A model generated the notes under the pieces. It ran no database searches, was not told the origin of the DNA, and saw only the letters and a list, made by a program, of their open reading frames with translations. From NCBI RefSeq assembly GCF_001884065.1, contig NZ_MACH01000116.1, positions 353,518 through 417,517 on the forward strand: a DNA stretch of 64,000 nt, read 5' to 3'. The DNA is from Bacillus proteolyticus. Its GTDB lineage: Bacteria > Bacillota > Bacilli > Bacillales > Bacillaceae_G. Positions 35,682 to 48,243 of the stretch are shown piece by piece; position 1 is the stretch's first letter, and every line of letters starts with the position of its first letter. A program made the position numbers and the translations under genes.

Positions 35682-35702
35682 TGATACAATGTAAGTGTAT
35701 CA
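35682..35702. promoter_or_regulatory. 7-7-7 dyad between divergent genes
   Basis: TGATACA (35682-35688) and TGTATCA (35696-35702) are separated by 7 bp. The dyad lies in the ~80-bp gap between the acetyltransferase (minus) and YqkD-like hydrolase (plus) genes, where a -10-like TACAAT overlaps the left arm. A regulator could control both. Confidence 0.5.
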
Positions 35703-35734
35703 TATGTAGAGGTATTTGGAGGATGAGGTAAAGT

Positions 35735-36658
35735 ATGAAACGTTTTTTTACAGCATTGTTTACTATACTAGGTGCACTAACTGCGATCGGGATTTTCTTT
35801 ACAAATAAAGTTATGTACTTGAAGAAAAAAACAGAGGAAGAAGTTTTAGAACGCGAAACGAGAAAACATTTTCATTTGGACGATTTTAACGCGATTCAAA
35901 AAGAGGAGGTTCACATCCCTTCTCAATTCGGATATGAACTTCATGGATATTACATGCCAGCTGGTCATTCTAATAAATTTATGATTTTTTGCCACGGTGT
36001 GACTGTAAATAAAATGAACTCTGTTAAATATGCAAACTTATTTTTAAGCAGAGGATATAACGTATTTATTTATGATCATCGCCGTCATGGTAAAACTGGT
36101 GGTAAAACGACAAGCTACGGCTATTATGAGAAACATGATCTAAAGTCAGTAGTTGACTGGCTAAAAGATCGTTTTGGAACGAATATTACACTCGGAATTC
36201 ATGGGGAATCTATGGGTGCTGCAACTCTTCTTCAATATGCGGGACTTGTAGAAGATGGTGCCGATTTTTATATTGCTGATTGTCCTTTCTCTGATTTTTA
36301 TGGACAGTTACAACATCGTTTAAAGGTTGAATTTCATTTGCCAAAATGGCCTTTATTACCTTTAGCAAATGCCTTTTTAAAAGTTCGTGACGGCTATACA
36401 ATTCGTGAAGTTTCACCAATTGATTGTATAAAAAACATTAATAATCCTGTTCTTTTTATACACAGTAAAGATGATGACTATATTTTATCTGATATGACGA
36501 AATCACTTTATGAAGCGAAAGAAAATAATAAACAACTTTATATTGCAGAACATGGTGCACACGCTTGTTCTTATAATGAAAATAAAGAAGAGTACGAAGC
36601 TGCCATCGATCAATTTTTAAACACATATGTAAAAGAAACAAAAAACAGGCTTGCATAA
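35735..36658 (+). CDS. yqkD: Membrane-anchored alpha/beta hydrolase (YqkD-like)
   Basis: 307 residues. An N-terminal membrane anchor (FFTALFTILGALTAIGIFF) is followed by an alpha/beta-hydrolase domain: FCHGVTVNK, YDHRRHGKTGG, the nucleophile in GIHGESMGAATL, acid in IHSKDDDYI and His in EHGAHA. It looks like B. subtilis YqkD, whose relatives yqkE and yqkF are also in this window. Substrate unknown. Confidence 0.82.
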   Translation: MKRFFTALFTILGALTAIGIFFTNKVMYLKKKTEEEVLERETRKHFHLDDFNAIQKEEVHIPSQFGYELHGYYMPAGHSNKFMIFCHGVTVNKMNSVKYANLFLSRGYNVFIYDHRRHGKTGGKTTSYGYYEKHDLKSVVDWLKDRFGTNITLGIHGESMGAATLLQYAGLVEDGADFYIADCPFSDFYGQLQHRLKVEFHLPKWPLLPLANAFLKVRDGYTIREVSPIDCIKNINNPVLFIHSKDDDYILSDMTKSLYEAKENNKQLYIAEHGAHACSYNENKEEYEAAIDQFLNTYVKETKNRLA

Positions 36659-36669
36659 GCCTGTTTTTT
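36640..36669. terminator. Bidirectional terminator after yqkD
   Basis: 13-bp perfect stem AAAAAACAGGCTT (36640-36652) / AAGCCTGTTTTTT (36657-36669), 4-nt loop. It contains the yqkD stop and touches the next convergent stop. Confidence 0.9.
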
Positions 36670-36914
36670 TACTGCGCTAAAACGTCTGTAACTTGTTCCA
36701 TATTTTCAGAAATCCACTTTATTGCCTCATCTAGCGTCAGAAATTCCGTCGTTTGAAAGGTCACCTCATCTTGCAATAACCAAACATCTTTCGGTTCTTG
36801 TCCTACACCTGCGATTGACCAATGAAGTAAACTATATGGATGATTATCATTCAAAAATGATGCCCACGTGCGCTCATTTGCAATATTTTGTAGTGTTCGT
36901 AATTTTTTATCCAT
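36669..36914 (-). CDS. Small conserved protein (YqkC-like)
   Basis: 81 residues, soluble, with aromatic patches ([16 protein letters not shown]) and an acidic C-terminus. AAGGTGA precedes ATG 36914. Beside yqkD, this may be the counterpart of B. subtilis YqkC, but I am not sure; function unknown. Confidence 0.65.
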   Translation of the reverse strand: MDKKLRTLQNIANERTWASFLNDNHPYSLLHWSIAGVGQEPKDVWLLQDEVTFQTTEFLTLDEAIKWISENMEQVTDVLAQ

Positions 36915-37053
36915 CTTTCGTCACCTTACTCTAGTCAGTTATAAAAACTATTATAACACTCTCTTCTCTCTCAAATAAAGTGCTCTTTTTGTATTGTCAA
37001 GTACTCTCCCTGATTATATGATGAGATTAAGCGTTTGGGAAGGAGGGATAAGG

Positions 37054-37260
37054 TTGGCAAAAGTACAAATTAAAGTAAATGATAATGGCTCTTTTCGCGT
37101 TACAGGGGACGTGGAATTAGTTGACTCACAGGGGAATGTATTCCCAGCAAAACCAGCATTTTCTTTATGTCGTTGTGGTTTATCGAAAAACATGCCTTAT
37201 TGCGATGCTTCGCATAAAGGCAAATTCGAGTCTGTTGTTAGAGCACCCGAGGCAGAATAG
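37054..37260 (+). CDS. CDGSH iron-sulfur domain protein
   Basis: 68 residues. The C-terminal half holds CRCGLSKNMPYCDASHKG, the CDGSH zinc-finger-like motif that binds a [2Fe-2S] cluster with three Cys and one His; Ala replaces the usual Gly after Asp. The start is TTG 37054, with AAGGAGG 7 nt upstream. Soluble. Role unknown; often linked to redox or iron metabolism. Confidence 0.85.
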   Translation: MAKVQIKVNDNGSFRVTGDVELVDSQGNVFPAKPAFSLCRCGLSKNMPYCDASHKGKFESVVRAPEAE

Positions 37261-37270
37261 TTTTGTACGT

Positions 37271-37296
37271 AACATGCACATTTTTTTGTGCATGTT
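37271..37296 (+). terminator. Terminator of the CDGSH gene
   Basis: 9-bp stem AACATGCAC (37271-37279) / GTGCATGTT (37288-37296), then TTTTCTTTTT. Confidence 0.8.
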
Positions 37297-37453
37297 TTTT
37301 CTTTTTAGCAACTCCGTTATATCCCTTCTCCTTACAACATTTCTCATACTTTTTTCCCCATTCCAGCCTACATATATTTTCACACAATTCTTCACATTCG
37401 AATATTTTTTTCTAGCCTTTTATTTTTTTTGTGCTATAATTTGAGCAAACAAC

Positions 37454-37591
37454 ATCCTTCGGGGTCGGGTGAAATTCCCAACCGGCGGTGATGAAGTGCA
37501 AACTTCTAAGTCCGTGACCCGTTTTCAACTCGAAAACGGTGGATCTAGTGAAACTCTAGGGCCGACAGTATAGTCTGGATGGGAGAAGGAT
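37454..37591 (+). promoter_or_regulatory. FMN riboswitch (RFN element)
   Basis: All hallmarks of the RFN aptamer are present in order: ATCCTTCGGGG at the 5' end, GGGTGAAATTCCCAACCGGC, GGTGAT, AGTCCGTGACCC, GGTGGATCTAGTGAAACTCT in the middle and GGATGGGAGAAGGAT at the 3' end. FMN binding should stop transcription of the rib operon. A TATAAT at 37435-37440 is the promoter -10, 14 bp upstream. Confidence 0.95.
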
Positions 37592-37848
37592 ATGTTTTCT
37601 AGTAATTTTATATAGCGAATACACTTTTATTTCAGTATGCATATTTTTAAAGTTTCATTTTGAATCTTTATATATGTTTTATTTTGTATACTTATGTTTC
37701 TATACTGGAATAAAAAGATACGACTAGCGTTTGAAAAATTCGATATTTTGCTAGGCTTTTTTCCTTATGCCAAAATATCAGTCATCGTTAGGTTTCTTTC
37801 CTATACTTTCGTATTCGAACTATATTTCTAGAAATCACGTCTCCCAAA

Positions 37849-37880
37849 CCCCAAGGATTTTATATCCTTGGGGTTTTTTG
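37849..37880 (+). terminator. Riboswitch-controlled terminator
   Basis: 10-bp perfect stem CCCCAAGGAT (37849-37858) / ATCCTTGGGG (37864-37873), then TTTTTTG and more T. It is the expression platform of the FMN riboswitch. It lies about 255 nt after the aptamer. A second weaker CTAGC...GCTAG hairpin with a T-run is at 37723-37765. Confidence 0.85.
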
Positions 37881-37904
37881 ATTTTTTCAGGAGAGGTGAA
37901 GAGA

Positions 37905-39017
37905 ATGACAGATCAAGAATATATGAGGATTGCCTTGCAGTTAGCACAAGGTACAACTGGTCAAACGAGTCCAAATCCTATGGTTGGTGCTGTTGTTGTA
38001 AAAGATGGAAACATTGTTGGAATAGGTGCCCACATGCATGCTGGTGAAGAACATGCTGAAGTTCACGCTCTTCACATGGCTGGTGAAAGAGCAAAAGACG
38101 CTACTGTTTATGTAACACTTGAACCATGTAGCCATTTTGGAAAAACACCCCCTTGCTGTGGATTACTCATTGAAAAAGGAGTTCAGCGCGTTGTAATTGC
38201 TACCCTGGATTGCAATCCACTCGTTTCTGGCAATGGAAAAAGGAGATTAGAAGAAGCTGGAATCGAGGTAACTACTGGTGTTCTTGAGGCGGAAGCCACT
38301 TTATTAAATCGATACTTTTTTCACTATATGAAAACGAAACGTCCCTTTGTAACAATAAAAACAGCAATGAGCTTAGATGGAAAAACAGCAACAGTAACGG
38401 GTGAAAGCCAGTGGATTACAGGCAAAGAAGCACGCGCTGATGTTCACCAATATCGTCATATGCATGATGCTATCCTAGTCGGTGTGAATACAGTTCTAAC
38501 TGATAATCCACACTTAACAACACGAATTCCAAACGGAGGTAAACATCCTATACGTGTTATTTTAGATACCCACTTACGAACGCCGCCATCTTCTCATGTC
38601 ATAACAGATGGCTTAACTCCGACATGGATTATTGTCGGTAAGGATGTAAATAAAGAGAAAATAGCGTCTTATGAATCTAACAATATAGCTGTATTCCAAA
38701 TGAAAACACAGCAAATTGAAATACAAGATGTCCTATCCCTACTCGGTGAAAAACAAATTCTTTCTCTGTTCGTTGAAGGTGGTCAAACGGTGCATGCAAA
38801 CTTCTTAAAAACAAATAGTTTTAATGAAATTGTGACCTATATAAGCCCGAAATTAATTGGTGGAAAAGATGCACCCACTTTATTTGGCGGAGCTGGTTTT
38901 TCGAAGTTACAAGACGCACTTTCCTTAACAATTCAAGAGATGAAACAAATTGGTAATGATATAAAAATTGTTGCAACCTTAAAAAGCGAGGTGACGGAAT
39001 GTTTACAGGAATTGTAG
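37905..39017 (+). CDS. ribD: Riboflavin biosynthesis deaminase/reductase RibD
   Basis: 370 residues. The N-terminal deaminase has the zinc site HAEVHALHMAG (His-Ala-Glu) and PCSHFGKTPPCCG; the C-terminal reductase starts at KRPFVTIKTAMSLDGK. It carries out the second and third steps from GTP to riboflavin. ATG 37905 follows GGAGAGGTG; the longer frame upstream would cross the terminator and is not used. It overlaps ribE by 19 bp. Confidence 0.96.
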   Translation: MTDQEYMRIALQLAQGTTGQTSPNPMVGAVVVKDGNIVGIGAHMHAGEEHAEVHALHMAGERAKDATVYVTLEPCSHFGKTPPCCGLLIEKGVQRVVIATLDCNPLVSGNGKRRLEEAGIEVTTGVLEAEATLLNRYFFHYMKTKRPFVTIKTAMSLDGKTATVTGESQWITGKEARADVHQYRHMHDAILVGVNTVLTDNPHLTTRIPNGGKHPIRVILDTHLRTPPSSHVITDGLTPTWIIVGKDVNKEKIASYESNNIAVFQMKTQQIEIQDVLSLLGEKQILSLFVEGGQTVHANFLKTNSFNEIVTYISPKLIGGKDAPTLFGGAGFSKLQDALSLTIQEMKQIGNDIKIVATLKSEVTECLQEL

Positions 39018-39643
39018 AAGAGTTAGGAACGATATCAAGCATGACTCAAAGCGGGGAAGCAATGAAACTAACTATTAGCGCAAATCAAATTTTATCGGAT
39101 GTTAAGCTGGGTGATAGTATCGCGGTTAACGGCATTTGCTTAACCGTAACTAATTTTACAACTACTTCATTCACTGTCGACGCAATGCCCGAAACAATGA
39201 AAGCAACATCACTTCGTATGCTAAAGCCCAGTTCCAAAGTGAATTTAGAACGGGCGATGGCTGCAAACGGACGATTCGGTGGACATTTCGTCACCGGACA
39301 TATCGATGGTATCGGTACGATTTTAACTAAAAAACAACATTACAATGCCGTCTATTACAAAATAGCAATTTCTGATGAATTACTACGCTATTGTTTGCAT
39401 AAAGGATCCGTTGCTGTTGATGGAACGAGTTTAACGATATTTGATATAGACGATTCTTCTATTACCATTTCACTCATCCCGCACACAGTAAGCGAATCTG
39501 TTATCGGGGACAAGAATGCTGGAGATATCGTAAACATTGAGTGTGACATGATTGGTAAATATATCGAACGCTTTATTACTAAACCTGTAAAAAGAACAGA
39601 TTCAATGACCGAAAGCTTTTTACAAGAAAACGGATTTCTATAA
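38999..39643 (+). CDS. ribE: Riboflavin synthase, alpha subunit
   Basis: 214 residues made of two lumazine-binding repeats (MFTGIVEELG... and the second starting GRFGGHFVTGHIDG). It makes riboflavin from two molecules of dimethyl-ribityllumazine. Starts inside the end of ribD, with GAGGTGA upstream. Confidence 0.96.
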   Translation: MFTGIVEELGTISSMTQSGEAMKLTISANQILSDVKLGDSIAVNGICLTVTNFTTTSFTVDAMPETMKATSLRMLKPSSKVNLERAMAANGRFGGHFVTGHIDGIGTILTKKQHYNAVYYKIAISDELLRYCLHKGSVAVDGTSLTIFDIDDSSITISLIPHTVSESVIGDKNAGDIVNIECDMIGKYIERFITKPVKRTDSMTESFLQENGFL

Positions 39644-39655
39644 GGGGGAAGCACA

Positions 39656-40849
39656 ATGTTTCATCGTATTGAAGAAGCTCTAGAAGATTTAAAACAAGGA
39701 AAAGTCGTTATCGTATGTGATGATGAAAACCGGGAAAATGAAGGCGATTTTATTGCCTTAGCAGAGTACATTACACCAGAAACGATTAATTTTATGATTA
39801 CACACGGTCGTGGTCTCGTTTGCGTACCGATTACGGAAGGGTACGCAGAACGTCTACAGTTAGAACCAATGGTTTCTCATAATACGGATTCGCATCATAC
39901 TGCCTTTACAGTAAGCATCGATCACGTTTCTACAACAACAGGCATTAGTGCTCATGAGCGCGCTACAACAATACAGGAATTATTGAATCCCGCATCTAAA
40001 GGAACTGATTTTAACCGTCCTGGACATATCTTTCCATTAATCGCGAAAGAAGGTGGCGTCCTTCGCCGCGCGGGTCATACAGAAGCTGCTGTCGATTTAG
40101 CAAAACTTTGCGGAACTGAGCCAGCTGGCGTCATTTGCGAGATTATAAATGAAGATGGGACGATGGCACGTGTACCTGATTTAATGCAGTGTGCAAAACA
40201 ATTCGATATAAAAATGATTACAATTGAAGATTTAATTGCTTATCGCCGTCATCACGAAACACTTGTGACGAGAGAAGTGGAAATTACATTACCTACAGAT
40301 TTCGGTACTTTTCATGCAATTGGCTATTCTAACTCATTAGATATGAAAGAACATATCGCACTCGTAAAAGGTGATATTTCAACAGGCGAACCTGTACTTG
40401 TACGCGTTCATTCTGAATGCTTAACAGGCGATGTATTTGGTTCGTGCCGTTGTGATTGCGGACCACAGCTACATGCTGCACTTGCTCAAATTGAGCGTGA
40501 AGGTAAAGGTGTTCTTCTCTATATGAGACAAGAAGGACGAGGTATTGGTCTTCTTAATAAGCTGCGTGCTTATAAGTTACAAGAAGAAGGGTTAGATACT
40601 GTAGAAGCAAATGAAAAACTTGGGTTCCCAGCTGATCTTCGTGATTACGGTATTGGGGCTCAAATTTTAAAAGATTTAGGCTTACAAAGTTTACGATTAT
40701 TAACGAATAATCCACGAAAAATTGCTGGCTTACAAGGTTACGATTTAGAAGTAACCGAGCGTGTACCGCTGCAAATGCCAACAAAAGAAGAAAATAAAAC
40801 GTATTTACAAACGAAAGTAAACAAATTAGGACATTTACTAAACTTATAA
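39656..40849 (+). CDS. ribBA: 3,4-DHBP synthase / GTP cyclohydrolase II
   Basis: 397 residues, bifunctional. The N-terminal half is DHBP synthase ([11 protein letters not shown] near residue 22, HTEAAVDL). The C-terminal half is GTP cyclohydrolase II with its zinc site GSCRCDCG and the [10 protein letters not shown] motif. It makes both precursors of riboflavin. 12 bp after ribE. Confidence 0.97.
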   Translation: MFHRIEEALEDLKQGKVVIVCDDENRENEGDFIALAEYITPETINFMITHGRGLVCVPITEGYAERLQLEPMVSHNTDSHHTAFTVSIDHVSTTTGISAHERATTIQELLNPASKGTDFNRPGHIFPLIAKEGGVLRRAGHTEAAVDLAKLCGTEPAGVICEIINEDGTMARVPDLMQCAKQFDIKMITIEDLIAYRRHHETLVTREVEITLPTDFGTFHAIGYSNSLDMKEHIALVKGDISTGEPVLVRVHSECLTGDVFGSCRCDCGPQLHAALAQIEREGKGVLLYMRQEGRGIGLLNKLRAYKLQEEGLDTVEANEKLGFPADLRDYGIGAQILKDLGLQSLRLLTNNPRKIAGLQGYDLEVTERVPLQMPTKEENKTYLQTKVNKLGHLLNL

Positions 40850-40867
40850 TTAAGGGAGAGATAAATT

Positions 40868-41329
40868 ATGGTATTCGAAGGTCATTTAGTTGGTACAGGA
40901 TTAAAAGTTGGGGTTGTTGTTGGGCGCTTTAATGAGTTTATTACAAGCAAGTTACTTGGCGGAGCTTTAGATGGATTAAAGCGTCACGGTGTAGAAGAGA
41001 ATGATATTGATGTTGCATGGGTTCCTGGTGCATTTGAAATTCCTTTAATCGCTAAAAAGATGGCGAATAGTGGAAAATACGATGCTGTTATTACATTAGG
41101 TACCGTAATCCGCGGTGCTACAACGCATTACGATTACGTTTGTAATGAAGTAGCAAAAGGTGTTGCGTCTTTATCACTACAAACTGACATCCCTGTTATT
41201 TTCGGTGTATTAACGACAGAAACCATTGAACAAGCGATTGAACGTGCAGGTACGAAAGCTGGTAATAAAGGATATGAATCAGCCGTTGCTGCCATTGAAA
41301 TGGCTCACTTATCAAAACAATGGGCATAA
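40868..41329 (+). CDS. ribH: 6,7-dimethyl-8-ribityllumazine synthase
   Basis: 153 residues, lumazine synthase. Motifs [24 protein letters not shown](A)TTHYDYV and the catalytic His in that patch are present. It joins the products of RibD and RibBA and feeds RibE, usually as a 60-subunit capsid. Last gene of the operon. Confidence 0.97.
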
Positions 41330-41355
41330 AAAAAGAGGCTGCGGCCTCTTTTTAT
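41328..41355. terminator. Bidirectional terminator after ribH
   Basis: Stem AGAGGC (41334-41339) / GCCTCT (41344-41349), extended by A/T pairs on each side, loop TGCG. It serves ribH and the convergent small secreted protein gene. Confidence 0.85.
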
Positions 41356-41672
41356 TTTTTCGCTTTTTTTCGTACATCTTTTATTAATTCATTCATCGTT
41401 TTTCCTTCTGTCTTTATACGAAGTGCTTGCGCTGTTCTCCATACATTCTCTCTTTTTTTCGCTTCTTCTATAATAGTAATTTCTTTTCGTACTTCCTTTA
41501 AATCTTTCCCTTCCGTTTTCAATCCAAAATGTTCAGCTTTCGTTCGAAAATGTTGTTCAATTCTTTGTTGCATCTCTTTTTGTTCAGGATTTTCAGCGGC
41601 CTTAACTGGATCAGTACTTATTGCTTTTATTAAAATTAGACAGGTCATAATCGCTAATATGTATTTGTGCAT
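41352..41672 (-). CDS. Small secreted protein with TEGK repeats
   Basis: 106 residues. A signal peptide is followed by a charged helical body with two copies of a short motif: AEHFGLKTEGKDLKEVRKEI and AQALRIKTEGKTMNELIKDV. A protein at 47759-48115 carries the same motif twice. GGAGG precedes ATG 41672. Function unknown. Confidence 0.75.
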   Translation of the reverse strand: MHKYILAIMTCLILIKAISTDPVKAAENPEQKEMQQRIEQHFRTKAEHFGLKTEGKDLKEVRKEITIIEEAKKRENVWRTAQALRIKTEGKTMNELIKDVRKKAKK

Positions 41673-41814
41673 GTAAAATCCTCCAACCCAATATAAATTA
41701 CATATTTACTATGTACAACTAGGGCTTGGAAAATTCGTCCACAAAAATTATTTTTCTCACTCAAAACCCATTCGTATCAAGTGATAATAGCCTTTTATTA
41801 CATTTTATTTACAA

Positions 41815-41846
41815 AAAAAGCAAACTCTTTTACAAGTTTGCTTTTT
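41815..41846 (-). terminator. Terminator of the biotin operon
   Basis: Stem 41815-41826 (AAAAAGCAAACT-like) with 41835-41846, ending in T-rich sequence on the minus strand. It lies 9 bp after the bioB stop. Confidence 0.75.
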
Positions 41847-41854
41847 CCTCTATC

Positions 41855-42853
41855 TTATAGTGCACATTCCTCAATCTCAAAACCTAAATCTTCAATCATA
41901 CCCCAGTCCGCAGTCGGTTCTTGTCCAGCTGTTGTTAAGTAATCCCCTACGAAAATAGAGTTTGCTGCAAATAAGCCGAGTGGCTGTACAGAACGTAAAT
42001 TAATTTCGCGACCTCCTGAAATACGAATTTCTTTTGTTGGGTTTACGAAACGCATCATCGCCAATACTTTTAAACATTCTACAGGTGTTAACTCTTTTTG
42101 TCCTTCAAGCGGTGTACCCTTTACAGCAACGAGGAAATTACACGGAATAGAATCTGCATCTATACGTTGTAATTCAAATGCTATTTCAGCACGTTCTTCA
42201 ATTGTTTCTCCCATTCCAAAAATCGCCCCAGAGCATGGTGAAATACCAGCTTGTTTCGCTTTTTGAACTGTATCAACACGATCGTCATACGTATGAGTTG
42301 AGCAAATGCTATCATAATTGTTTTCATGCGTATTTAAGTTGTGGTTATAACGATGAACACCCGCTTCTGCTAAGCGTCCTGCTTGATCTTCGTTTAAGAA
42401 ACCTAAACAGCAACAAATCTTCAAATCTGTCGTTTCACGAATCTCCTTCACAGCCCCAATTACGTGATTTACCTCTTTATCTGTCGGGCGACGGCCAGAT
42501 GCTACAATACAATATGTACCCGCTTTACGGCGAATTGCTTCATGTGCTCCTTCTACAATCTTCTCCTGCGTTAACCATGCATATTTATCAATTGGTGCTT
42601 CTGAAATAATAGACTGTGAACAATACCCACAATCTTCAGGACATAAGCCAGATTTCGTATTAATAATCATATTCAATTTTATTTTCTTACCAAAATGATG
42701 ATGACGAATGATGTAGGCGGCATTCATAATTTCTAAAACTTCTGTATCATCAGCTTCTAATATTGCTATTGCATCTTCTTTCGTAATCATTTTCTCTTCT
42801 ACTACGTCGTATGCAAGTTTTTTCCAATCCCTTTTTGTTTGTACTTGTTTCAT
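41855..42853 (-). CDS. bioB: Biotin synthase
   Basis: 332 residues. The radical-SAM cluster motif CPEDCGYC (CxxxCxxC) binds [4Fe-4S]; later conserved Cys residues in KICCCLGF and the Arg at the end (ISGGREIN) bind the [2Fe-2S] cluster. It inserts sulfur into dethiobiotin. Last gene of the bioA-D-F-H-C-B operon, 1 bp after bioC. Confidence 0.97.
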   Translation of the reverse strand: MKQVQTKRDWKKLAYDVVEEKMITKEDAIAILEADDTEVLEIMNAAYIIRHHHFGKKIKLNMIINTKSGLCPEDCGYCSQSIISEAPIDKYAWLTQEKIVEGAHEAIRRKAGTYCIVASGRRPTDKEVNHVIGAVKEIRETTDLKICCCLGFLNEDQAGRLAEAGVHRYNHNLNTHENNYDSICSTHTYDDRVDTVQKAKQAGISPCSGAIFGMGETIEERAEIAFELQRIDADSIPCNFLVAVKGTPLEGQKELTPVECLKVLAMMRFVNPTKEIRISGGREINLRSVQPLGLFAANSIFVGDYLTTAGQEPTADWGMIEDLGFEIEECAL

Positions 42854-42854
42854 T

Positions 42855-43664
42855 TCATCTCTTCCCCTCTTTTGTTATATACGTAAATAAAGCATGATAT
42901 GTTGCCATTATCCCTTCTTCTCCCGTGAAGTCTCTTTCGTATATACGAAGCATCGTACGAAAGAGTGAAGGGCTTTGACAGTAAGACTCTTCATTACTAT
43001 TGGTTGCCCCTACTTTTCGAATAGAATGTAGAAACTCCCTAACTTCTGTAAAGCTTTCTATGTAACACGTTTCAGAAACATGTACATTTCCTAATGGATT
43101 TTTGCATATATTCACTAACTGTTCTTTCGAAACGAATCGTTGTCCTATTGAAGTACAATTGTGTATCCCCTTTTCTTTCTTAGCACGCTGGAAAGACGTA
43201 TGCAATTCTTGAAAAGTCGTATTACCGAACGTGGAAAATAATAACATTCCTTCTTCAGACAAATAGTTAAATAAATTTTTCACTGTCTCTTTTAAATCAT
43301 TAAGCCATTGAAATGTAGCATTTGAAATAATGACATCATATGAATTTTCTAATTTTAATTGTTCAATATCTTCACATCGAAACATCACATTTCCCACATT
43401 TTTTCTAGTTTTCGCGACTGCAATCATCTCATCGGCAAAATCCACAGCTGTAATATGCGCTTTCGGAAATAAATTTGATAATTGCTCTGTTACATATCCT
43501 GTCCCGCATCCAAGTTCTAAAATACGTATCGATGATGTTTCACTGTATCGCCGATTCAATGTAGAAAGTAACGAATGCGCCATCTTTTTTTGTACATTTG
43601 CATATTGATCGTAGGATACAGCCGCCCCGTTAAACCGTTTTTGCAGTAACGTTTTGTTGATCAT
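42855..43664 (-). CDS. bioC: Malonyl-ACP O-methyltransferase BioC
   Basis: 269 residues. The SAM-binding site is ILELGCGTGYVTEQL (motif I), with AVDFADEM and DVIISNATFQWL further on. BioC methylates malonyl-ACP to start pimelate synthesis on the fatty-acid route. It overlaps the hydrolase gene by 35 bp. Confidence 0.93.
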   Translation of the reverse strand: MINKTLLQKRFNGAAVSYDQYANVQKKMAHSLLSTLNRRYSETSSIRILELGCGTGYVTEQLSNLFPKAHITAVDFADEMIAVAKTRKNVGNVMFRCEDIEQLKLENSYDVIISNATFQWLNDLKETVKNLFNYLSEEGMLLFSTFGNTTFQELHTSFQRAKKEKGIHNCTSIGQRFVSKEQLVNICKNPLGNVHVSETCYIESFTEVREFLHSIRKVGATNSNEESYCQSPSLFRTMLRIYERDFTGEEGIMATYHALFTYITKEGKR

Positions 43665-44366
43665 GTCGTATCCCCTCTACAAATTGAATGATTTCGTTTG
43701 CGCAATATTCAAAATTCGTTACGCATAATGCATGCCCCGCCTCGCTTACTACCTTTAACGTAGCATTCGTATTCTCTGTCATACTATGAGCTGCGGATAA
43801 TGGACATATCACATCCTGTTCTCCATGAAGAAGTAATAAAGGGACTTTGACACTTGTTAATTCGTTTCTCATATCTGTTTCTATTAAATAATCTAAGCCT
43901 AATTGTAAAGACTGAATCGAGTCTCCTTTAAACTTCAGCGCAATCTCTTCAAAACTTGTATTCTCCCTCAGCTCACTTTTTGTAAACATATTTTCATAGA
44001 AACGCTTCAAAGTATCTTCTTTCTTTCTCTTTAAATTCTTTTTCATACGTTCTACATGTAAGGAATTCCATCCACTTGTATAGTCACTTGTATTGGTAAA
44101 TTTAGTGGTACCACCAATTAGTACCATACCTTGGGCCTTAATCTTTTTATAAGCTTGTACTGCTGCTAATGCTCCTAGTGACCATCCAACTAAAATTACA
44201 TTTTCATCCTGCGCTACATCTATTATTCGCCCCGCAAATTCACTTTGTTCTTTCACGTTACGCCAATCTATGCATTGAACAGAATATCCTTTAAAATACG
44301 GCAGAACTAAAGTCCAAACACCTTCTTCCATTCCCCATCCTGGAATAAAAATAAGCTTTAGCTCTT

Positions 44367-44370
<4 letters not shown>
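43630..44370 (-). CDS. bioH: Pimeloyl-ACP methyl ester esterase (BioH-like hydrolase)
   Basis: 246-residue alpha/beta hydrolase. [10 protein letters not shown], the nucleophile elbow GWSLGAL (a GWSLG as in BioH), acid in [11 protein letters not shown] and His in EAGHALC. Between bioF and bioC it most likely removes the methyl group after pimeloyl-ACP is made. The role rests on context and motif, not on close identity to E. coli BioH. Confidence 0.82.
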
Positions 44371-47645
<3,275 letters not shown>

Positions 47646-47650
47646 CCCTT

Positions 47651-47701
47651 ATGTTAACTCGTTTATAAATATAGTTAACATTAAATCTAAATGACTGTCA
47701 A
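47651..47701 (-). promoter_or_regulatory. bio operon promoter with BirA operator
   Basis: ATGTTAAC (47651-47658) and GTTAACAT (47674-47681) form a perfect dyad with a 15-bp spacer, the pattern of the BirA (biotin repressor) site. On the minus strand the promoter is TTGACA (complement of 47696-47701), 17-nt spacer, TTAACT, so the -10 lies inside the operator. Confidence 0.85.
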
Positions 47702-47730
47702 TTATTTTTAAATCAAATGGTTCTTAAAAA

Positions 47731-47760
47731 AGAACAACTTATCATACGATAAGTTGTTCT
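47731..47760 (-). terminator. Terminator of the small secreted protein gene
   Basis: 13-bp perfect stem AGAACAACTTATC (47731-47743) / GATAAGTTGTTCT (47748-47760), loop ATAC, then TTTTTAAGAA on the minus strand. Confidence 0.88.
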
Positions 47761-48115
47761 ACTTTCCATGTTGTATCTTTCCAATTTCTAAAATGATCTC
47801 TTCATCTTTTTTTCCTTCTGTATCAATTCCAAGTTGCTTAGCATGCTCAATTAACAAATCATGACGCTGCTCAAATCTAGCGGTATCTACTTCTTTTGTA
47901 ACCTCTTCTTTTGTTTTCCCCTCAGTAGAAACTCCTAGTTTCGCAGCTGCTTTTTCCATCGATTTCTTCTCTTCAGTTTCTTTCACTTTCTTCACTTCTG
48001 ACTGCTGTATTTGCTTTTGTTTCGATTGCACTGATTCAGCTGCAAAAGCTGTGTAAATTCCAGCACTTCCGCCAACGACTAGTAAGGTGGTAAAAAGAAT
48101 TATTTTTTTCTTCAC
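47759..48115 (-). CDS. Small secreted protein with TEGK repeats, second locus
   Basis: 118 residues. Signal peptide (KKKIILFTTLLVVGGSAGIY), a charged helical linker (QKQIQQSEVKKVKETEEKK), then two repeats: AAKLGVSTEGKTKEEVTKEV and AKQLGIDTEGKKDEEIILEI. Same repeat as the protein at 41352-41672. The start is GTG 48115 with GGGGAGG upstream; an ATG at 48139 is upstream of that site. Function unknown. Confidence 0.72.
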   Translation of the reverse strand: MKKKIILFTTLLVVGGSAGIYTAFAAESVQSKQKQIQQSEVKKVKETEEKKSMEKAAAKLGVSTEGKTKEEVTKEVDTARFEQRHDLLIEHAKQLGIDTEGKKDEEIILEIGKIQHGK

Positions 48116-48210
48116 TCTTTCCTCCCCTTTCAAATTCATTATAACGCACGTTTTTACAGTATGAAAAACATTTCTCCTTTATTTCCCTAAAAAAATATTG
48201 AACATTTTTA

Positions 48211-48238
48211 TTGACATGTAAGACTAATATATGATAAA
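48211..48238 (+). promoter_or_regulatory. Promoter of the T-box leader
   Basis: TTGACA (48211-48216), 16-nt spacer, GATAAA (48233-48238). A plausible sigma-A promoter just before the T-box leader. Confidence 0.55.
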
Positions 48239-48243
48239 AATTT

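Noticed and set aside
37767-37904. Extended RibD start upstream
   Set aside because: It would run through the riboswitch terminator; GGAGAGGTG precedes ATG 37905.
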